Shown here: one piece after another, positions 10,766 to 22,692 of the stretch | Layout: each line of letters opens with the position of its first letter | Position numbering within the stretch: the first letter of the stretch is position 1 | Assembly: GCA_027563935.2 (NCBI GenBank) | Contig: CM050449.1 | Coordinates: 78,275,178-78,339,177, forward strand | DNA from: Costus lasius | Lineage: Eukaryota; Streptophyta; Magnoliopsida; Zingiberales; Costaceae | DNA length: 64,000 nucleotides | Direction of reading: 5' to 3' | Translations under genes and position numbers: made by a program | Notes under the pieces: model-generated | The model's input: the letters and a program-made list of their open reading frames with translations, nothing else | Told to the model about the DNA's origin: nothing | The model's database searches: none

Positions 10766-12630
10766 TGATGACACCAAAATTTATAGTATATTTTATGTCA
10801 TTTCATTGGTATTTTTGTGTCATATCTATACCACTTTGCTTATTTTTATGTCTTTTTTATTAAATATTGTAGAATCTACTTCTATTTTATTTTTGATGAT
10901 TTTCAGGTAAAAAGGCACGATTTTAAGGCGTTTTCAAGCAAAATCAGATACATAGAAGAATTCCCATCATCAAAAAGAGATTACAAGATAAATTTCACGC
11001 AAATCGAAGCCACAACCCAAATTACAGCAGTGCCGTAATCTATATTACGGCACCGTAATTTTGAGTACTACCGTAATATCATAGCACTGCCGTATTTTGG
11101 GATGATTTTGTACAGAAAATTTCACCGAAATTATGGCACTACCGTAAGAAAAATCACGGTGCCGTATTTTGAAGCGATTTCAAACCCGAGAGATTTCTAG
11201 AAATTACGGCTTTGCCGTAATCATTTCCAAGGTACCGTAATTCTGATCGAATCCTATACAGAAGAATTTAAAGGAAATACGGCAGTGCCGTAAAGGAAAT
11301 GATGGCCGTAATTCTATTTCTGGCTCGCGACATCTATGGTCAAATTAAAGCCTGATTTTTGCAAATCGATTGCGGGCGATCCAGGTCCTTAAATTCAAAA
11401 CTGTAAGAAGGAAAAAGAGACCCTCGGAGGAGGAGAACACGCCGAGGGTGAAAGACCTAATTTTCATCCACTATCGAGGGAGAAATCGAGTTACACGCTG
11501 CCGCCTTAGGTTTCGCCGCCGGGAAGCGTACAACGCATGTCCGGCCGTGAAATTTGAAGGAAAGCTTCGTCTGGAGCCAGAGAACATACCCCAGAAGTTC
11601 CAAAGTGAAAGGAGATCAATCGGAGGAGAAATCGATGAAATTGCAAGCACCGGCACTGTTCACGCAAGCAAATTACGGCTGTAATTTCTATTACAGTCGT
11701 GCTGTAAAGTTATTTTCCCTTTCCCCTTGATTTTTGATCCCTTGAAACTATAGTTTATTGTAACTCTTTTTCCATGCTAGCTTAAACCTTTTATGGGACA
11801 TGGGGGAGTAGTTCATCTTGATTTTATATGACTCGATAACTTTTATTTTGTTGGAATAGTTTTATTATAATAATTCTGTTTATGTGATGACTTTCCTTTA
11901 ATTCTTCTTAGTTTTATAAATATCAGCATGTTTTAGAGTTTTAAAAAATAGACTGAGAGGTTGATTGTGAAATTTGGAACCCTAAAAATCATTGAGTTTG
12001 GAACTTATCGTAAGAGATTAGGTTAGTTCTTTGAATTCTGATTTTTAGTGATTTTATTGCCATGTTTGATAATTTGAATCTAGGATTGAGTTATTATGTT
12101 AAACGTAAAAATCTTGTGCAAAAGTAAGGATCAGAACGTTAGAGAACCTTAAGTAGAACCTGTGTTGAGACTCGGATGCACGAAAGTGATCCTTGAGATT
12201 CCACTTGAGATAATCAACTTAGAATTCAGATGCATGAAAGTGATCCTTGAGTTCTTTGTTTGATGATTTACTTATTTTCAGCTTGGGATAGATCTTGCGT
12301 GAAAGCGAGGATCGGTCCCTACATATCTTTATCATGATAAAATTAGACTGACACGAAAGTGCGATAATCCCTTTATGAAGTAAATTATATCTTTATCATG
12401 ATAAAATTAGACTGACAACCTTTTATTCATATCTAGTCATTAAAATTAAGGTGGATGAAACCCTGGTTCTAGTTTCTCTCTGATTTCGTGTTCTTTTTAT
12501 CATTTACTTGCATTATAATCGATTGTTTAGCTAGTAAGAATACAACTATTTGGTACTTAACAATAAGGTCTTAGTGGTTTGATATCTTTCTTTATTACTT
12601 CGAGTATCCGTACACTTGCTGAATACAACA
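10766..12630 (+). repeat. 5' LTR of D1 (1,865 bp)
   Basis: Ends GAATACAACA directly before the primer site. It carries the TTACGGC palindrome cluster. A local duplication around 12322-12415 puts TTTATCATGATAAA in twice, while the 3' LTR has it once. The 3' LTR lacks about 330 bases corresponding to 10840-11160. Confidence 0.9.
11031..11292 (+). repeat. Cluster of TTACGGC/GCCGTAA inverted repeats in D1 LTR
   Basis: Several perfect short inverted repeats: TGCCGTAAT-ctat-ATTACGGCA (11031-11052), ATTACG-gcac-CGTAAT (11044-11059), ATTACGGC-ttt-GCCGTAAT (11203-11221) and TACGGCA-g-TGCCGTA (11278-11292). More degenerate copies lie between them. Related clusters occur at 14270-14541 and 16740-16850 and, with another core, in D2. 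Confidence 0.85.
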
Positions 12631-12636
12631 AGTTTT

Positions 12637-12654
12637 TGGCATCGTTGCCGGGGA
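12637..12654 (+). promoter_or_regulatory. Primer-binding site of D1 (tRNA-Asp type)
   Basis: TGGCATCGTTGCCGGGGA, seven bases after the LTR, differs at two bases from the exact Athila-type site in D2 (53621-53638). Confidence 0.88.
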
Positions 12655-12894
12655 CCTTAGATTTATTAATATCAAAATAGTTGTTAGTATTTCTAGACTA
12701 AGTTTTATTTGTTTTAGATTTAACTTTGTTTTCTGTTTTTGCAGGTTTTGGAATTTCACAAGTTGTGACAGAACTATGATTTCTGAAATTTTTTTTTTAT
12801 TTGCTTCTGTTTTGTGTTTTTTTATATATTTTGAAATTTTTTTTTTGATATATTGGTGTTGGACAATCTTTCGGTTCTTGATAGATTTGAAGAT

Positions 12895-14122
12895 ATGTCT
12901 TTTAATCACTACTCGTGGGCAACTGAAAAAGGTGAAGTATACATGCCACAAGGATAATATGAAGATGATTCATTGTGCACTCTTGTAGACAAATTGAAAT
13001 TACACTCTTATATGCATCCTTCTAGGACATGTTATTCTTCTATTAGATGTGATATTTGTGGATGTTTTGATCATTATACTTTTGATTGCAAATTTTTAAC
13101 TCCTCCAAATCATGTTTCAGAACTATACTTTGAGGAAACTGAGAAATCTAGGTTAGCATCCATGCTTGAAAAATTCATGTCAAATCAAAGTAAGAATATT
13201 GAAGATCTTAAAGGGATAGTCAGTGATATTGCTTCTCAAGTATAATCTATATATGCTAATACTGAAATGTTAGAAGCCCGGATAGCACAACAAGCTCGTT
13301 TATTTGAGTTTGATTTGGAAACTGAAGAACTTGATTTAGAAAAGTCCCCCTCTGATTATGATTGTTTTGAGATTGAACCTTATGTGAACATTGATGAATC
13401 TCACTCTAATTTTGATGATTGTAAAATTGATTCATTATTTGTGGAAAAGTTTGAGAAAATTGATTTTGAAAATTCCCCTCTTGATTTAAGTGATAGTGAT
13501 GAAATTGGTTATTTTGATGATATATTATTTGTGGTTAAATCTGATTGTTGTAATTCTGATATTGATTCTTTTGATTCTTCTGATGATGAATTATTTGTGG
13601 AAAGGCATGAGGAAATTGATTTTGAAAAGTCTCACTCTGAATTTGATTGTAATTTTGAAATTGATAAATCATTTGATGATGAACTTGAGGAACTTGAAAA
13701 GAATTTGAATATTACAAACATTGTTGAATCTCACTTTGATGTTTTGCCCATATCTACTATTCAATTTTTCTAATTTATTTAAAAAATTATGCTTTATTGA
13801 GGAATTTAATGTGAGACACAAAGATTATTTTGATGATTCAATACTTGAATCTTTTGATCTAACTCCTATTGTAATTGAAGATATAAATTTGAAGAAAGGA
13901 CTAATGATTTTGCTTACTGATAAATTTAGGAAGATTATTGAATATCCTTTGTGCGGGTTTGAAAATTTTGATTTTGATTTCTGCATATTTAAGAAAGCCA
14001 TGTCAATTGTGATTTATATGAAATTTTGGGTGTTTGGATTAGTGGCTAAACTTTCAGGACAAAGAAAATGCAGAAAATTGTATGCTATTTATTATGGTAT
14101 TGATCCACCTGCTTCACCATGA
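12895..14122 (+). pseudogene. D1 gag-like protein with CCHC zinc knuckle, broken
   Basis: From the ATG at 12895 one frame runs to 13773 with two in-frame TAA codons (12955 and 13243); the C-terminal part follows in another frame (13721-14122). A zinc knuckle CDICGCFDHYTFDC (CX2CX4HX4C) lies near 13050. Next comes a coiled-coil-like segment, KFMSNQSKNIEDLKG to ANTEMLEARIAQQ, then an Asp/Glu/Ser-rich repetitive region. The end has a basic stretch and YYGIDPPASP. D2 has the same order: knuckle, MLEK-type helix, acidic region, basic end and YYGIDSPTSP. Nucleic-acid binding as a gag product is inferred from the knuckle. A possible intron acceptor (TTTTTGCAGG) lies at about 12740. Confidence 0.82.
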
Positions 14123-14134
14123 TATTTGATTTTT

Positions 14135-14181
14135 GGTCAAGCTATGGACCTAAAATTTACGCTTCTTGGGAGGCAACCCAA
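14135..14181 (+). ncRNA. Conserved post-stop hairpin pair in D1
   Basis: Twelve bases after the stop codon, GGTC...GACC (14135-14150) and TTGGG-AGGCAA-CCCAA (14166-14181) can form two small hairpins. The same two blocks, in the same order and spacing, follow the stop codon in both D2 copies. This is a putative RNA structure in the element transcript, not a shown RNA gene. Confidence 0.5.
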
Positions 14182-16609
14182 GCACACTTACTTTGCTTAG
14201 GTTCTTTTATTTTAGTTTATTTTTAGAATTAATTTTTCTTTTCTTTTTGCAGGGAAAATCAAATTTTGTGCAACATACGGCACTGCCATAATCTTTTTCA
14301 CAGGCCATAATTTGGGTTGATTTCTTTCCCGATAGTTAACTGATTTTTATGGCACTACCGTAATCAATTTTACGGTACCATAATTTCTGACCATTTTCGA
14401 CTTCACGTGTCGTATTTTTGAGTGATTTTTGATCCAAAAGTTTTATGGCTTTTACGGCAATACCGTAAGGATTTTTACGATACCGTATTTCCTGCATATT
14501 TTTGACCCGAGAATTTAGTGCATATTACGGCACTGCCGTAAAGGATTTCACGCCCGAAATTTTGAATCTGCTTTCTGTTTATCTGATTAGGAGTTTTCTC
14601 GCTGTGATTTTAAGAAACTAGGTTAGAAAAATTTTTGATCTTTGGCACGAACATGAAGTACTCATCTTCTACTTTTATTTGGATATTTTTATAGAATTTT
14701 AAAGTCCTTGGATCATCCTATAATGCATGGCAACTTTTTCAATCTGATTAACTTCTATGCAGTTTTTGATTTAGTAATCTGAGTAGCCTTCTTTCTGCTG
14801 ATACCCTAAATTCATGGCACATTTTGATCCTTTATTTTTCATACACCAGGAAAGAACAAGTTTTATTCTACTTCATGGTTCTATCTATTTTCTTTATGGA
14901 TAATTAAATCTTATTCTTGGGTATAACTACTTTTTGTAACTAAATCAGTAGGCTGCTTTGCTATCCTTGGACACCTGCAGCTTCTTCTCCAGATTCACAG
15001 CACCTCCAGCCCAGCCACCACCACTACAGCTGCCTTTGACACCACTGTTTCCAGCCGTCGACACTGGATTATACTATCAACAGCCTCTTACTTCTTTTAC
15101 TGCCTCTGTTTCCATTGATTTTATTTATTTTCGCAGTAAGATCTTCTTTAGTGACTCTGATATTTTTTTACTTTTGCAGTGTTATCTTTTGCACCCACCA
15201 GCCGACGACTTCACCACCATGACTGTAGGCTCTAGCAGGCCACTAGAGACTACTCATCCTCACTCTACTGTCGGCACTGGCATCTATTCCACATCTGATC
15301 TTTCCACCGGCACCTTCTTTGGACCACCAGTGATATCTCTGATTATCCTTTGAAAAAAAATATTTTCTATCATTTCTTTTTAAAGCAAGAGATTATTTTT
15401 GGTTTGAGCCTTATGTACCTTAAATTGTGTATGTAAAAATTTTCAAAAGATTCATTTTTGGACCTAGCAGCACTTGCCCCGACGCTACGCCTTGGACGAT
15501 GATCGAGCTTGATATATAGTTTTGTGAGTATTATTTGCACTTTCTTGTGATTTGATTACTTGATATGATTGTCTACACTTTTCTTCTAAAATTTCTATCA
15601 CTTTACATCCTTTGCAATGTTTGGGCCTTATGTGATTACACGGATCTCCTACTTTACATCTCTTGACTAGATGAGTTTGATGCTTTGTACTTTTGCATTA
15701 ATATTGATATTTTTGATGTTTAAGATTTGAATCCATTGTGATGAGATATGTGTGGATTTTTCTATGTTTATGCTTACTTGTGAATGGAGATATACCTATT
15801 ATGTTGAATTTATTTCTTCAATATATATTTACTTGTTGAAATCTTTCATTGATTGATGCATGAGGTTTTGGGTAGGTATGTTGTTTGATGAATGAAATCT
15901 AAGAGTGAAGCATCTTTCTTAAATAAAATGAGCATATGAGTGTAATTCTTGAATTGATGTCAAATTGATGTCAATTGATTAACCTAGTCGATGTTTAGTC
16001 TATTTTATTATTTGTTGGGAAGAAAGAATCCAAGATCCACAAAAACAGAGAGAGACTCACCTACATGGCATTGTGTAAAATTGACAGTGGTACCGAAGAC
16101 ATGGGTTGAAGTCTATAAAAAAAAGAAGGAAATAAAGAGAAAAAGAAAATGACTCCTCTACTTGGCACTGTGTAAAATTGATAGTGGTACCGAAGATAAG
16201 AGTTGAAGTCCAAATAAAAAGTGTGTATCTATGTGGGTACATGCCATCAAAAACAATAAAAAAGTAAAATGAAGAAAGAAGAAAATTTTGAGTGGAAAAA
16301 GATTTTATATATCCTAATCCTATAAACAAAAGTATGATGGATTTAAACTAAAACTTGGGTGAATTCATGAGACTGAGATTTTTTTTTTATACAAGTTGTG
16401 AAATTTTATTTGATGAAAGTTGTGAATCTTAAAGATTAATTTCAAAAGATGATGTATTTATCTGAAGCTTTATGTAGCATTAGTGGAATATTTCATGAGT
16501 GATTATATTTTAGAAATTTATTTTTCATAAGAGAGCATATTTTCCATAGCATTGTTCTTTATTCTATTTTATTTGCTTGAGGACAAGCAAAGTTTGAGCC
16601 TTATGTGTT
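14182..16609 (+). other. D1 3' non-coding region
   Basis: AT-rich, with no recognisable protein. It holds a second palindrome cluster (14270-14541, including TTACGGCACTGCCGTAA at 14525-14541), a C-rich stretch with a 131-codon open frame of no known family (14958-15353), and two copies of a ~55-bp block 97 bp apart (about 16058-16111 and 16155-16210). GCTTGAGGACAAGCAAAG (16575-16592), also present before the D2 LTRs, leads to the 3' LTR. Confidence 0.7.
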
Positions 16610-18148
16610 TGATGACACCAAAATTTATAGTATATTTTGTGTCATTTCATTGGTATGTTTGATTATATTTTAAGTGTTTGATGACACCAAAGTTTGAGCC
16701 ATATTTTGAAGCGATTTCAAACCCGAGAGATTTTCAAAAATTATGGCACTGCCGTAAACATTTCTACGGTACCGTAATTCTGATCGAATCCTATACAGAA
16801 GAATTTAAAGGAAATACGGCAGTGTCGTAAAGGCAATTACAACCGTAATTCTATTTCTGGCTCGCGACATCTATGGTCAAATTAAAGCCCGATTTTTGTG
16901 CGATCGATTGCGGGCGATCCAGGCCCTTAAATTCAAAACTGTAAGAAGGAAAAGAGAGCCTCGGAGGAGGAGAACACACTGAGGGCGAAAGCCCTAATTT
17001 TCATCCACTATCGAGGGAGAAATCGAGTTATACGCCGCCGCCTTAGGTTTCACCGTCGGGAAGGGTACAGCGCATCTATGGCCGTGAAATTTGAAGGGAA
17101 GCTTCTCTTGGAGCCAGAAAACATACACTAGAAGTTCCAGAGCGAAAGGAGTTCAATCGAAGGAGAAATCGACGAAAATGCAAGCGCCGGCACTGTTCAC
17201 GCAAGCAAATTACGGCTATAATTTCTATTGCAGCCGTGCTGTAAAGTTGTTTTCCCTTTCCCCTTGATTTATGATCCCTTGCAACTATGGTTTATTATAA
17301 CTCTTTTTCCATGCTAGCTTAAACCTTTTATGGGACATGGGGGAGTAATTCATCTTGATTTTATATGACTAGATAACTTTTATTTTGTCAGAATAGTTTT
17401 GTTATAATAATTCTGCTTATGTGACTACTTTCCTTTAATTCTCCTTAGTTTTATAAATATCAGCATGTTTTAGAGTTTTGCAAAATAGACTGAGAGGTTG
17501 ATTGTGAAATTTGGAACCCTAAATATCATTGAGTTTGGAACTTATCGTAAGAGATTAGGTTAGTTCTTTGAATTCTGATTTTTAGTGATTTTATTGCCAT
17601 GTTTGATAATTTGAATCTAGGAATGAGTTACTATGTTAAACGTAAAGATCTTGTGCGAAAGTAAGGATCAGAACGTTGGAGAACCTTAAGTAGAACCTGT
17701 GTTGAGACTTGGATGCACGAAAGTGATCCTTAAGATTCCACTTGAGATAATCAACTTAGAAATCGGATGCATGAAAGTGATCCTTGAGTTCTTCGTTTGA
17801 TGATTTACTTATTTTCAGCTTAGGATAGATCTTGCACAAAAGCAAGGATCGGTCCCTAATGATTGTCTGCATGAAAGTGAGATAATCTCTTTATGAAGTA
17901 AATTATATCTTTATCATGATAAAATTAGACTGACAACCTTTTATTCATATCTAGTCATTAAATTTAAGGTGGATGAAACCCTAGTCCCAGTTTCTCTCTG
18001 ATTTTGTGTTCTTTTTATCATTTACTTGCATTATAATATATTGCTTAGCTAGTAAGAATATAACTATTTGGTACTTAACAATAAGGTCTCTATGGTTCGA
18101 TATCTTTCTTTATTACTTCGAGTATCCGTGAATTTGCGGAATACAACA
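16610..18148 (+). repeat. 3' LTR of D1 (1,539 bp, internally rearranged)
   Basis: Starts TGATGACACC and ends ACAACA. After about 40 bases a short repeat of the LTR start appears again (16682-16701), then the sequence resumes at the point matching 11163. It is thus about 330 bases shorter than the 5' LTR. Many substitutions separate the two LTRs, so D1 is clearly older than G or T. Confidence 0.88.
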
Positions 18149-18153
18149 GCCCC

Positions 18154-18234
18154 CATCCTTTGCTTACCTGACTTTTTAAATATCTTTGAGGTCACTTGTA
18201 ATGCCTCCAACATTGGGATCAGAGGTACCCTAAG
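18154..18234 (+). pseudogene. Element E pol, part 2: start of RNase H
   Basis: Encodes LPDFLNIFEVTCNASNIGI, the usual entry of Ty3/gypsy RNase H (catalytic Asp replaced by Asn in CNAS). It continues the frame broken off at 10765 and is broken again by F2 at 18235; the next residues are encoded at 46326. Confidence 0.85.
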
Positions 18235-18443
18235 TGATAGTGTCATTCATGAGGATATGAATGCCCAAGGACCCATGGATGACACCTAGGAAGACTCCCC
18301 AAGACCTAAGGAAGCTACCACCGAAATTTCAACTCAATCAGAGTCTAGCATGGTGTTTACCACTAGGGGCGTGAAGGAGATCATGCCCGTGATCATCTCG
18401 GCACAGGTAGGCATGCCTGTGCCTCAAAGCATAACCCCCACCA

Positions 18444-19834
18444 TGTTGGGAAACCCCGGGGACATTTTACAATTTTCAGAGTTGTAGACATACATTTTAC
18501 GCAGCGGAAGAATGTCCCCGAAACAGGCCGATCCCAAAAACCCAGTGAAGATCGCAAGCAAGGGAGTCGACACGATGAGTTAGTAAGTACCTTAGGAGCA
18601 ATATGGAGCGATGCCGATGTAGGCGTCCAAGTGTGCGCCCTCTGCAGTCTCGCACACACAGATCTCTTGAGTTCTCTTCTTCCACACCCGGTGCTAGCCT
18701 CGGGAAGAAGATCCAAGCCTTAGGAAGATGTTTTACTTCTCTTGCGCCACCTAGAGAAATAGATGCGCCAAGTGAAGAGGGAAAACTACCCAAGCCACCA
18801 AGCCCTAGATCTCTTTGCGCCAAGAGGAAAGGAGGAAGAGGCTTGCGGTTATGGAAGATGCGCCCTTGCTCCAAGCACTCGCCCCTCTCCTTGTGTTCAC
18901 GCCTTCAAGGATTGATTACACGCAAGAGGGGGTGACTAGGGTCACATTTATAGGGCAAGAGGCGGTTAGGGTACTAGCTAGGATCATGACAAGTGTAGGG
19001 CTAGGATGAGGAGGTTTGAGACCAGGAAAGTCTCCAAGACATTTCCATAATTCTCATTCAACCTTTCCTTTTGTTCCCACGCCTTTCCTTGTGCGCCAAG
19101 GCCTTGCCTTGCGCCTCAAGCAATGCCATAAAGCCATTCATTCCATCCTAGCAAGAGAGGAGAGGCGCCCTTTACTTCCATAATGAAGCAAAGGCACCAA
19201 CATGACCCCATTATGCCCCTAGGCGCCTAATGGTTCATGTTTCTCCCCATTATACCCTTTTAGCCTCTCATCTCTTCATGAGAACTTGTCATTGGGCCTC
19301 ATTGGTTAATGAGCTAGCCCAAACTTCATTACATGGGTTGATTAAGCACTTGGATCCAATCCAATGCAACCCTAATCCAAATGTGACCAACCATGGTCAA
19401 ATACGGGTCAACCTGCCAAAAATGAAGTTTGGCTCCAATAACATTCTTCCATCTCATCAGGCCCATTGGCGCTGATGAAATCTCCCAATTAGATCCGAGT
19501 TATCCAATAACTCGATCATAAGGCTTCCCGATCAATACGAGAACTCAAGTATCAAGGTGTGCGACCCTGTAGGTTCCTCTGACGCTGGCAGTGCTGACCA
19601 GAGGTCATCACAAGCAGTGAGTGGCACCTAGCAGTGCATCGCTGCTACCCAGGTCGTTGGAATGGATATCGACATCGACATCCCCATCATCGCAACTAGG
19701 TACAGATGCATTACAGTCTCTTTGCCGTACTGATATCCGATTGGACAAGTGTGTCACCACTTGTTTTCATCCAATCACATGGCTATGACTAAAATAGGTT
19801 CTCACCTGGGTATGGCCATACACTCTCAGTCATA
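18444..19834 (-). repeat. Original 3' LTR of complex A, truncated
   Basis: Matches 23457-24847 at a constant offset of 5013 with about 17 substitutions noticed. The last ~560 bases (the LTR's 5' part) are missing; the break is at GTCATA (19829-19834), which is shared with element B. Confidence 0.9.
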
Positions 19835-20981
19835 AAATATGCAAATTAAAGAAGTCCATTTATGGACTTAAACAAGCATCAAGAAGCTGGAATATTCGTT
19901 TTGATGAATCAATCTGTAAGTTTAGTTTCATCAAGAATGAAGATGACCCGTGTGTATATAAGAGGTTAATGGGAGCGTGATTACTTTCCTAGTCCTCTAC
20001 GTCGATGATATCTTAATCTTTGGAAACGATATTCCTGAACTACATGCGGTCAAAGCATGGTTAAGAAAATGTTTCCAGATGAAAGATTTAGGAGAAGCAG
20101 CCTATGTATTAGGTGTGAAGATCTACAGAGATAGATCTAAGAGGCTTCTCGGGCTGTGCCAGAGTACTTACATCGATAAAGTCCTGGAGAGATTCCATTT
20201 AGAAAATTCTAAAAGAGGATATCTTCCAGTCAGACATGGTCTGAATCTTTCAAAGAGTCAGTGTCCACAAACACGGACTGAGAAAGATGAAATGGACAAT
20301 ACGCCTTATGCTTCGGCTATTGGGTCCATTATGTATGCGATGTTGTGTACTCGCCCAGACGTTGCTTACGGGTTAAGCGTGACCAGTCGATTCCAAAGTA
20401 ATCCAGGGAAGGCACACTGGATTGCGGTCAAGAACATTTTGAAATATCTTCGGAGGACCAAAGATATGTTCTTGATATATGGAGGTCAGGAAGAACTTAG
20501 TATTGAAGGATATACTGACGCTTCGTTCCAATCTGACCAGGATGATTTCCGATCGCAATCGGGCTATGTTTTTAGCTTGAATGGAGGAGCAGTGGTGTGG
20601 AAAAGTTTCAAACAAGCAATTGTTGCTGATTCCACAACAGAAGCCGAGTATGTTGCAGCCTCAGAAGCATCCAAGGAGGCAGTGTGGATTCGTAAGTTCG
20701 TTCAGGAACTTGGTGTTGTTCCTTCGAGTGCAGATCCTTTGGTTATCTTCTGTGATAACACTGGAGCAATAGCACAAGCAAAGGAACCACGGTCGCACCA
20801 GAAGTCCAAGCACATACAGAGAAGGTTTCACTTGATCCGGGAGATCATTGATCGTGGCGAGATCAAAGTCTGCAAGGTTCATACAGATGACAATCTGGCA
20901 GATCCGCTTACAAAGCCTCTGGCGCAGCAGAAGCATGAGAAGCACTGTAATAATATGGGTTTGAGATTTCTCAACCATTAG
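19835..20981 (+). pseudogene. Element B reverse transcriptase C-terminus and RNase H, copy 1
   Basis: The first part encodes an RT stretch with YGLKQASRSWN. A -1 frameshift just before 19977 separates it from the 334-codon open part with LVLYVDDILIFGND (RT catalytic YVDD), MKDLGEA and IMYAMLCTRPDVAYG. RNase H follows, with GYTDASFQSD, ADSTTEAEYVAAS, CDNTGAIAQAKEPRSH and NLADPLTKPL. The frame after the frameshift is intact to its stop. Everything upstream (gag, protease, integrase) is absent. The same frameshift is in copy 2, so it predates the duplication. Confidence 0.92.
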
Positions 20982-20989
20982 ATTAAGTG

Positions 20990-21001
20990 CAAGTGGGAGA
21001 T
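20990..21001 (+). promoter_or_regulatory. Polypurine tract of B, copy 1
   Basis: AAGTGGGAGAT directly before the LTR start TGTTGGGG. Copy 2 lies at 40943-40954. Confidence 0.8.
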
Positions 21002-22687
21002 TGTTGGGGTATGCCCTTAAGGCTAATGTTTGAGGCCTTGGGATTATTTCAGTATCATGTATAAACTCTATGTTTATAAAGGCAATGGTTGTTATTCAGG
21101 TTGTTACATCATCTGCTGCAATATGTATACTTCTGAATAATGTCTCAATGCTGTTCAGCTTGGCTGACATGCAGTTTTGTCCTTAGTCGAAATATCTTGG
21201 TGAACATGAGACAGCCTTGATATGTTTAAGACTAATATGTGTTCTAATCTTATAGGATGCTTCGAGCATGGAATAAGATGTAGACTCATGGGTACATTGG
21301 ATGTACTGGACAGACCCTACTTAGGATATTCAATTGCTTGTCACAATGTGAATAATCCTTATATGTAAACAAATGGCATACTTCCTCTGACTTGAGATCA
21401 CTTGTGTTTCTAAATGATGATTGGCATTGTTTTGAGGTAGTTCAATATCATTTGAAACATAATGGTTATAGACTATCTTGGATAATGAGCATGAGTCATG
21501 TTAGGGCGCTAGTGATAGATATAGGATTGCCGTCTCCTTGGAAGGAGTGTGATGTTCTATAGGGGCCCCCTGTATGAGATGATTGAGAAAGTGTATGGCC
21601 ATACCCAGATGACTATGTTTCATCTGATCTAATCATTCTCATCATATTGGAATTACAGGCTTGACACGCTTGTCCAATAAGAACATCTAGTGGCAAAGGA
21701 AACAAGTATGCCTAGTGAAGTGGATTCACACTTGTGCTGTGGTTTGGGTGTAGTCTTGGAAGACTCTTTCCTTTATATCGGGAGACAGTGATGTGTTGCT
21801 AGATACCCCTCACTGATCGTGATAACGTAAGTTATCGTTACCGACATTTAAAGGAAACCCTTAGGGTCGCACAATGTGATGATATGGCTTACTTATGTCA
21901 GATCGTGTGGACTGAATTGTTTTGGTTCAGTTTAAAGGGATTTAATCTCTGATTGTAAGTGAGATCTGGTCTGATTATGTTTGATTGATTAGGGCTTGAG
22001 ATCGGTAAGCTTCGATCGAGAGAACTGATGCTAGATCGATGAGATCAAGAGCATCGAGAGATGAATGGTTAGATCTTGAGCCATCTGGTTCATAGGAGAT
22101 CTAGACCATGTCTTGGTTTGGTCTTGGTTTGATTTGGTCTTTGAACCAAATGCAATTGAACCGAATAATTGAATGTATGGTTCAATTGAGAGAAGTTCGA
22201 TGGTGGTAACGTGGGCATTGAAGAAGGAGTTAGTGCTTTCTATTTTTAGAAAGCCGTTTGCCTTGTTGATTCGCTCAACGTTTTCGAACATGAGAGAACA
22301 CTCCTTTCTCTTACACGCCGACTTGCATCTTCTTGCTCTCGTCTTGGGTGGTCTTCACGCCAAGGAGGAGGTTCGGTTAGCCAAGGAACTTCATCTCTTC
22401 TCCTCCACACAAAAGGATCACTTGGAGAACTTTGCTAGCACAAAGATCGACAAGGAGTAGCCTTCAACATCTTGTGTGCGCACACTTTGGAGAAGAAGCG
22501 CTTGCCTCTTTCCTTTCCAAGTCGCCATCCATACAATGGCAATGGTAAGATCTTAACATGATCTTTGCAAGTTAATAAGTTAATCATAAGATCATGCCTT
22601 ATGCGATCACTTGAAATCCTTATTTCCGCCCATGCTTTAGAAATCAAAGTGCATGCGATTAGGGTTTCGGCCCCTTTTGGACTTTCA
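21002..22687 (+). repeat. 3' LTR of element B, copy 1 (1,686 bp)
   Basis: Begins TGTTGGGGTATGCCC and ends GGACTTTCA, followed by CTAGC. It is identical in structure to 40955-42640. Short frames inside are not convincing genes. Confidence 0.9.
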
Positions 22688-22692
22688 CTAGC

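Larger units (their letters stand above)
10766..18148 (+). mobile_element. Element D1: Athila-like gag-only LTR retrotransposon
   Basis: LTRs at 10766-12630 and 16610-18148 start TGATGACACC and end ACAACA. The 5-bp repeat GCCCC flanks the element (10761-10765 and 18149-18153). The primer site is of the tRNA-Asp type used by Athila/Tat elements. The interior encodes only a broken gag-like frame with a zinc knuckle; there is no enzyme domain. A 2.4 kb non-coding stretch separates this frame from the 3' LTR. Removing D1 with one GCCCC restores the frame of element E across the site, which confirms the boundaries. Confidence 0.93.

Noticed and set aside
14958..15353. 131-codon frame in the D1 3' region as a gene
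   Set aside because: Low-complexity Pro/Ser/Thr stretches, no known domain and nothing similar at this place in D2.
16058..16210. 97-bp spaced repeats in D1 as a minisatellite
   Set aside because: Only two imperfect copies and no counterpart elsewhere; listed as part of the non-coding region only.
18497..18874. Arg/Pro-rich open frames repeated at 18497, 23510 and 43463
   Set aside because: They lie in A-type LTRs, with overlapping frames on both strands; repetition follows the LTRs, not selection on protein.
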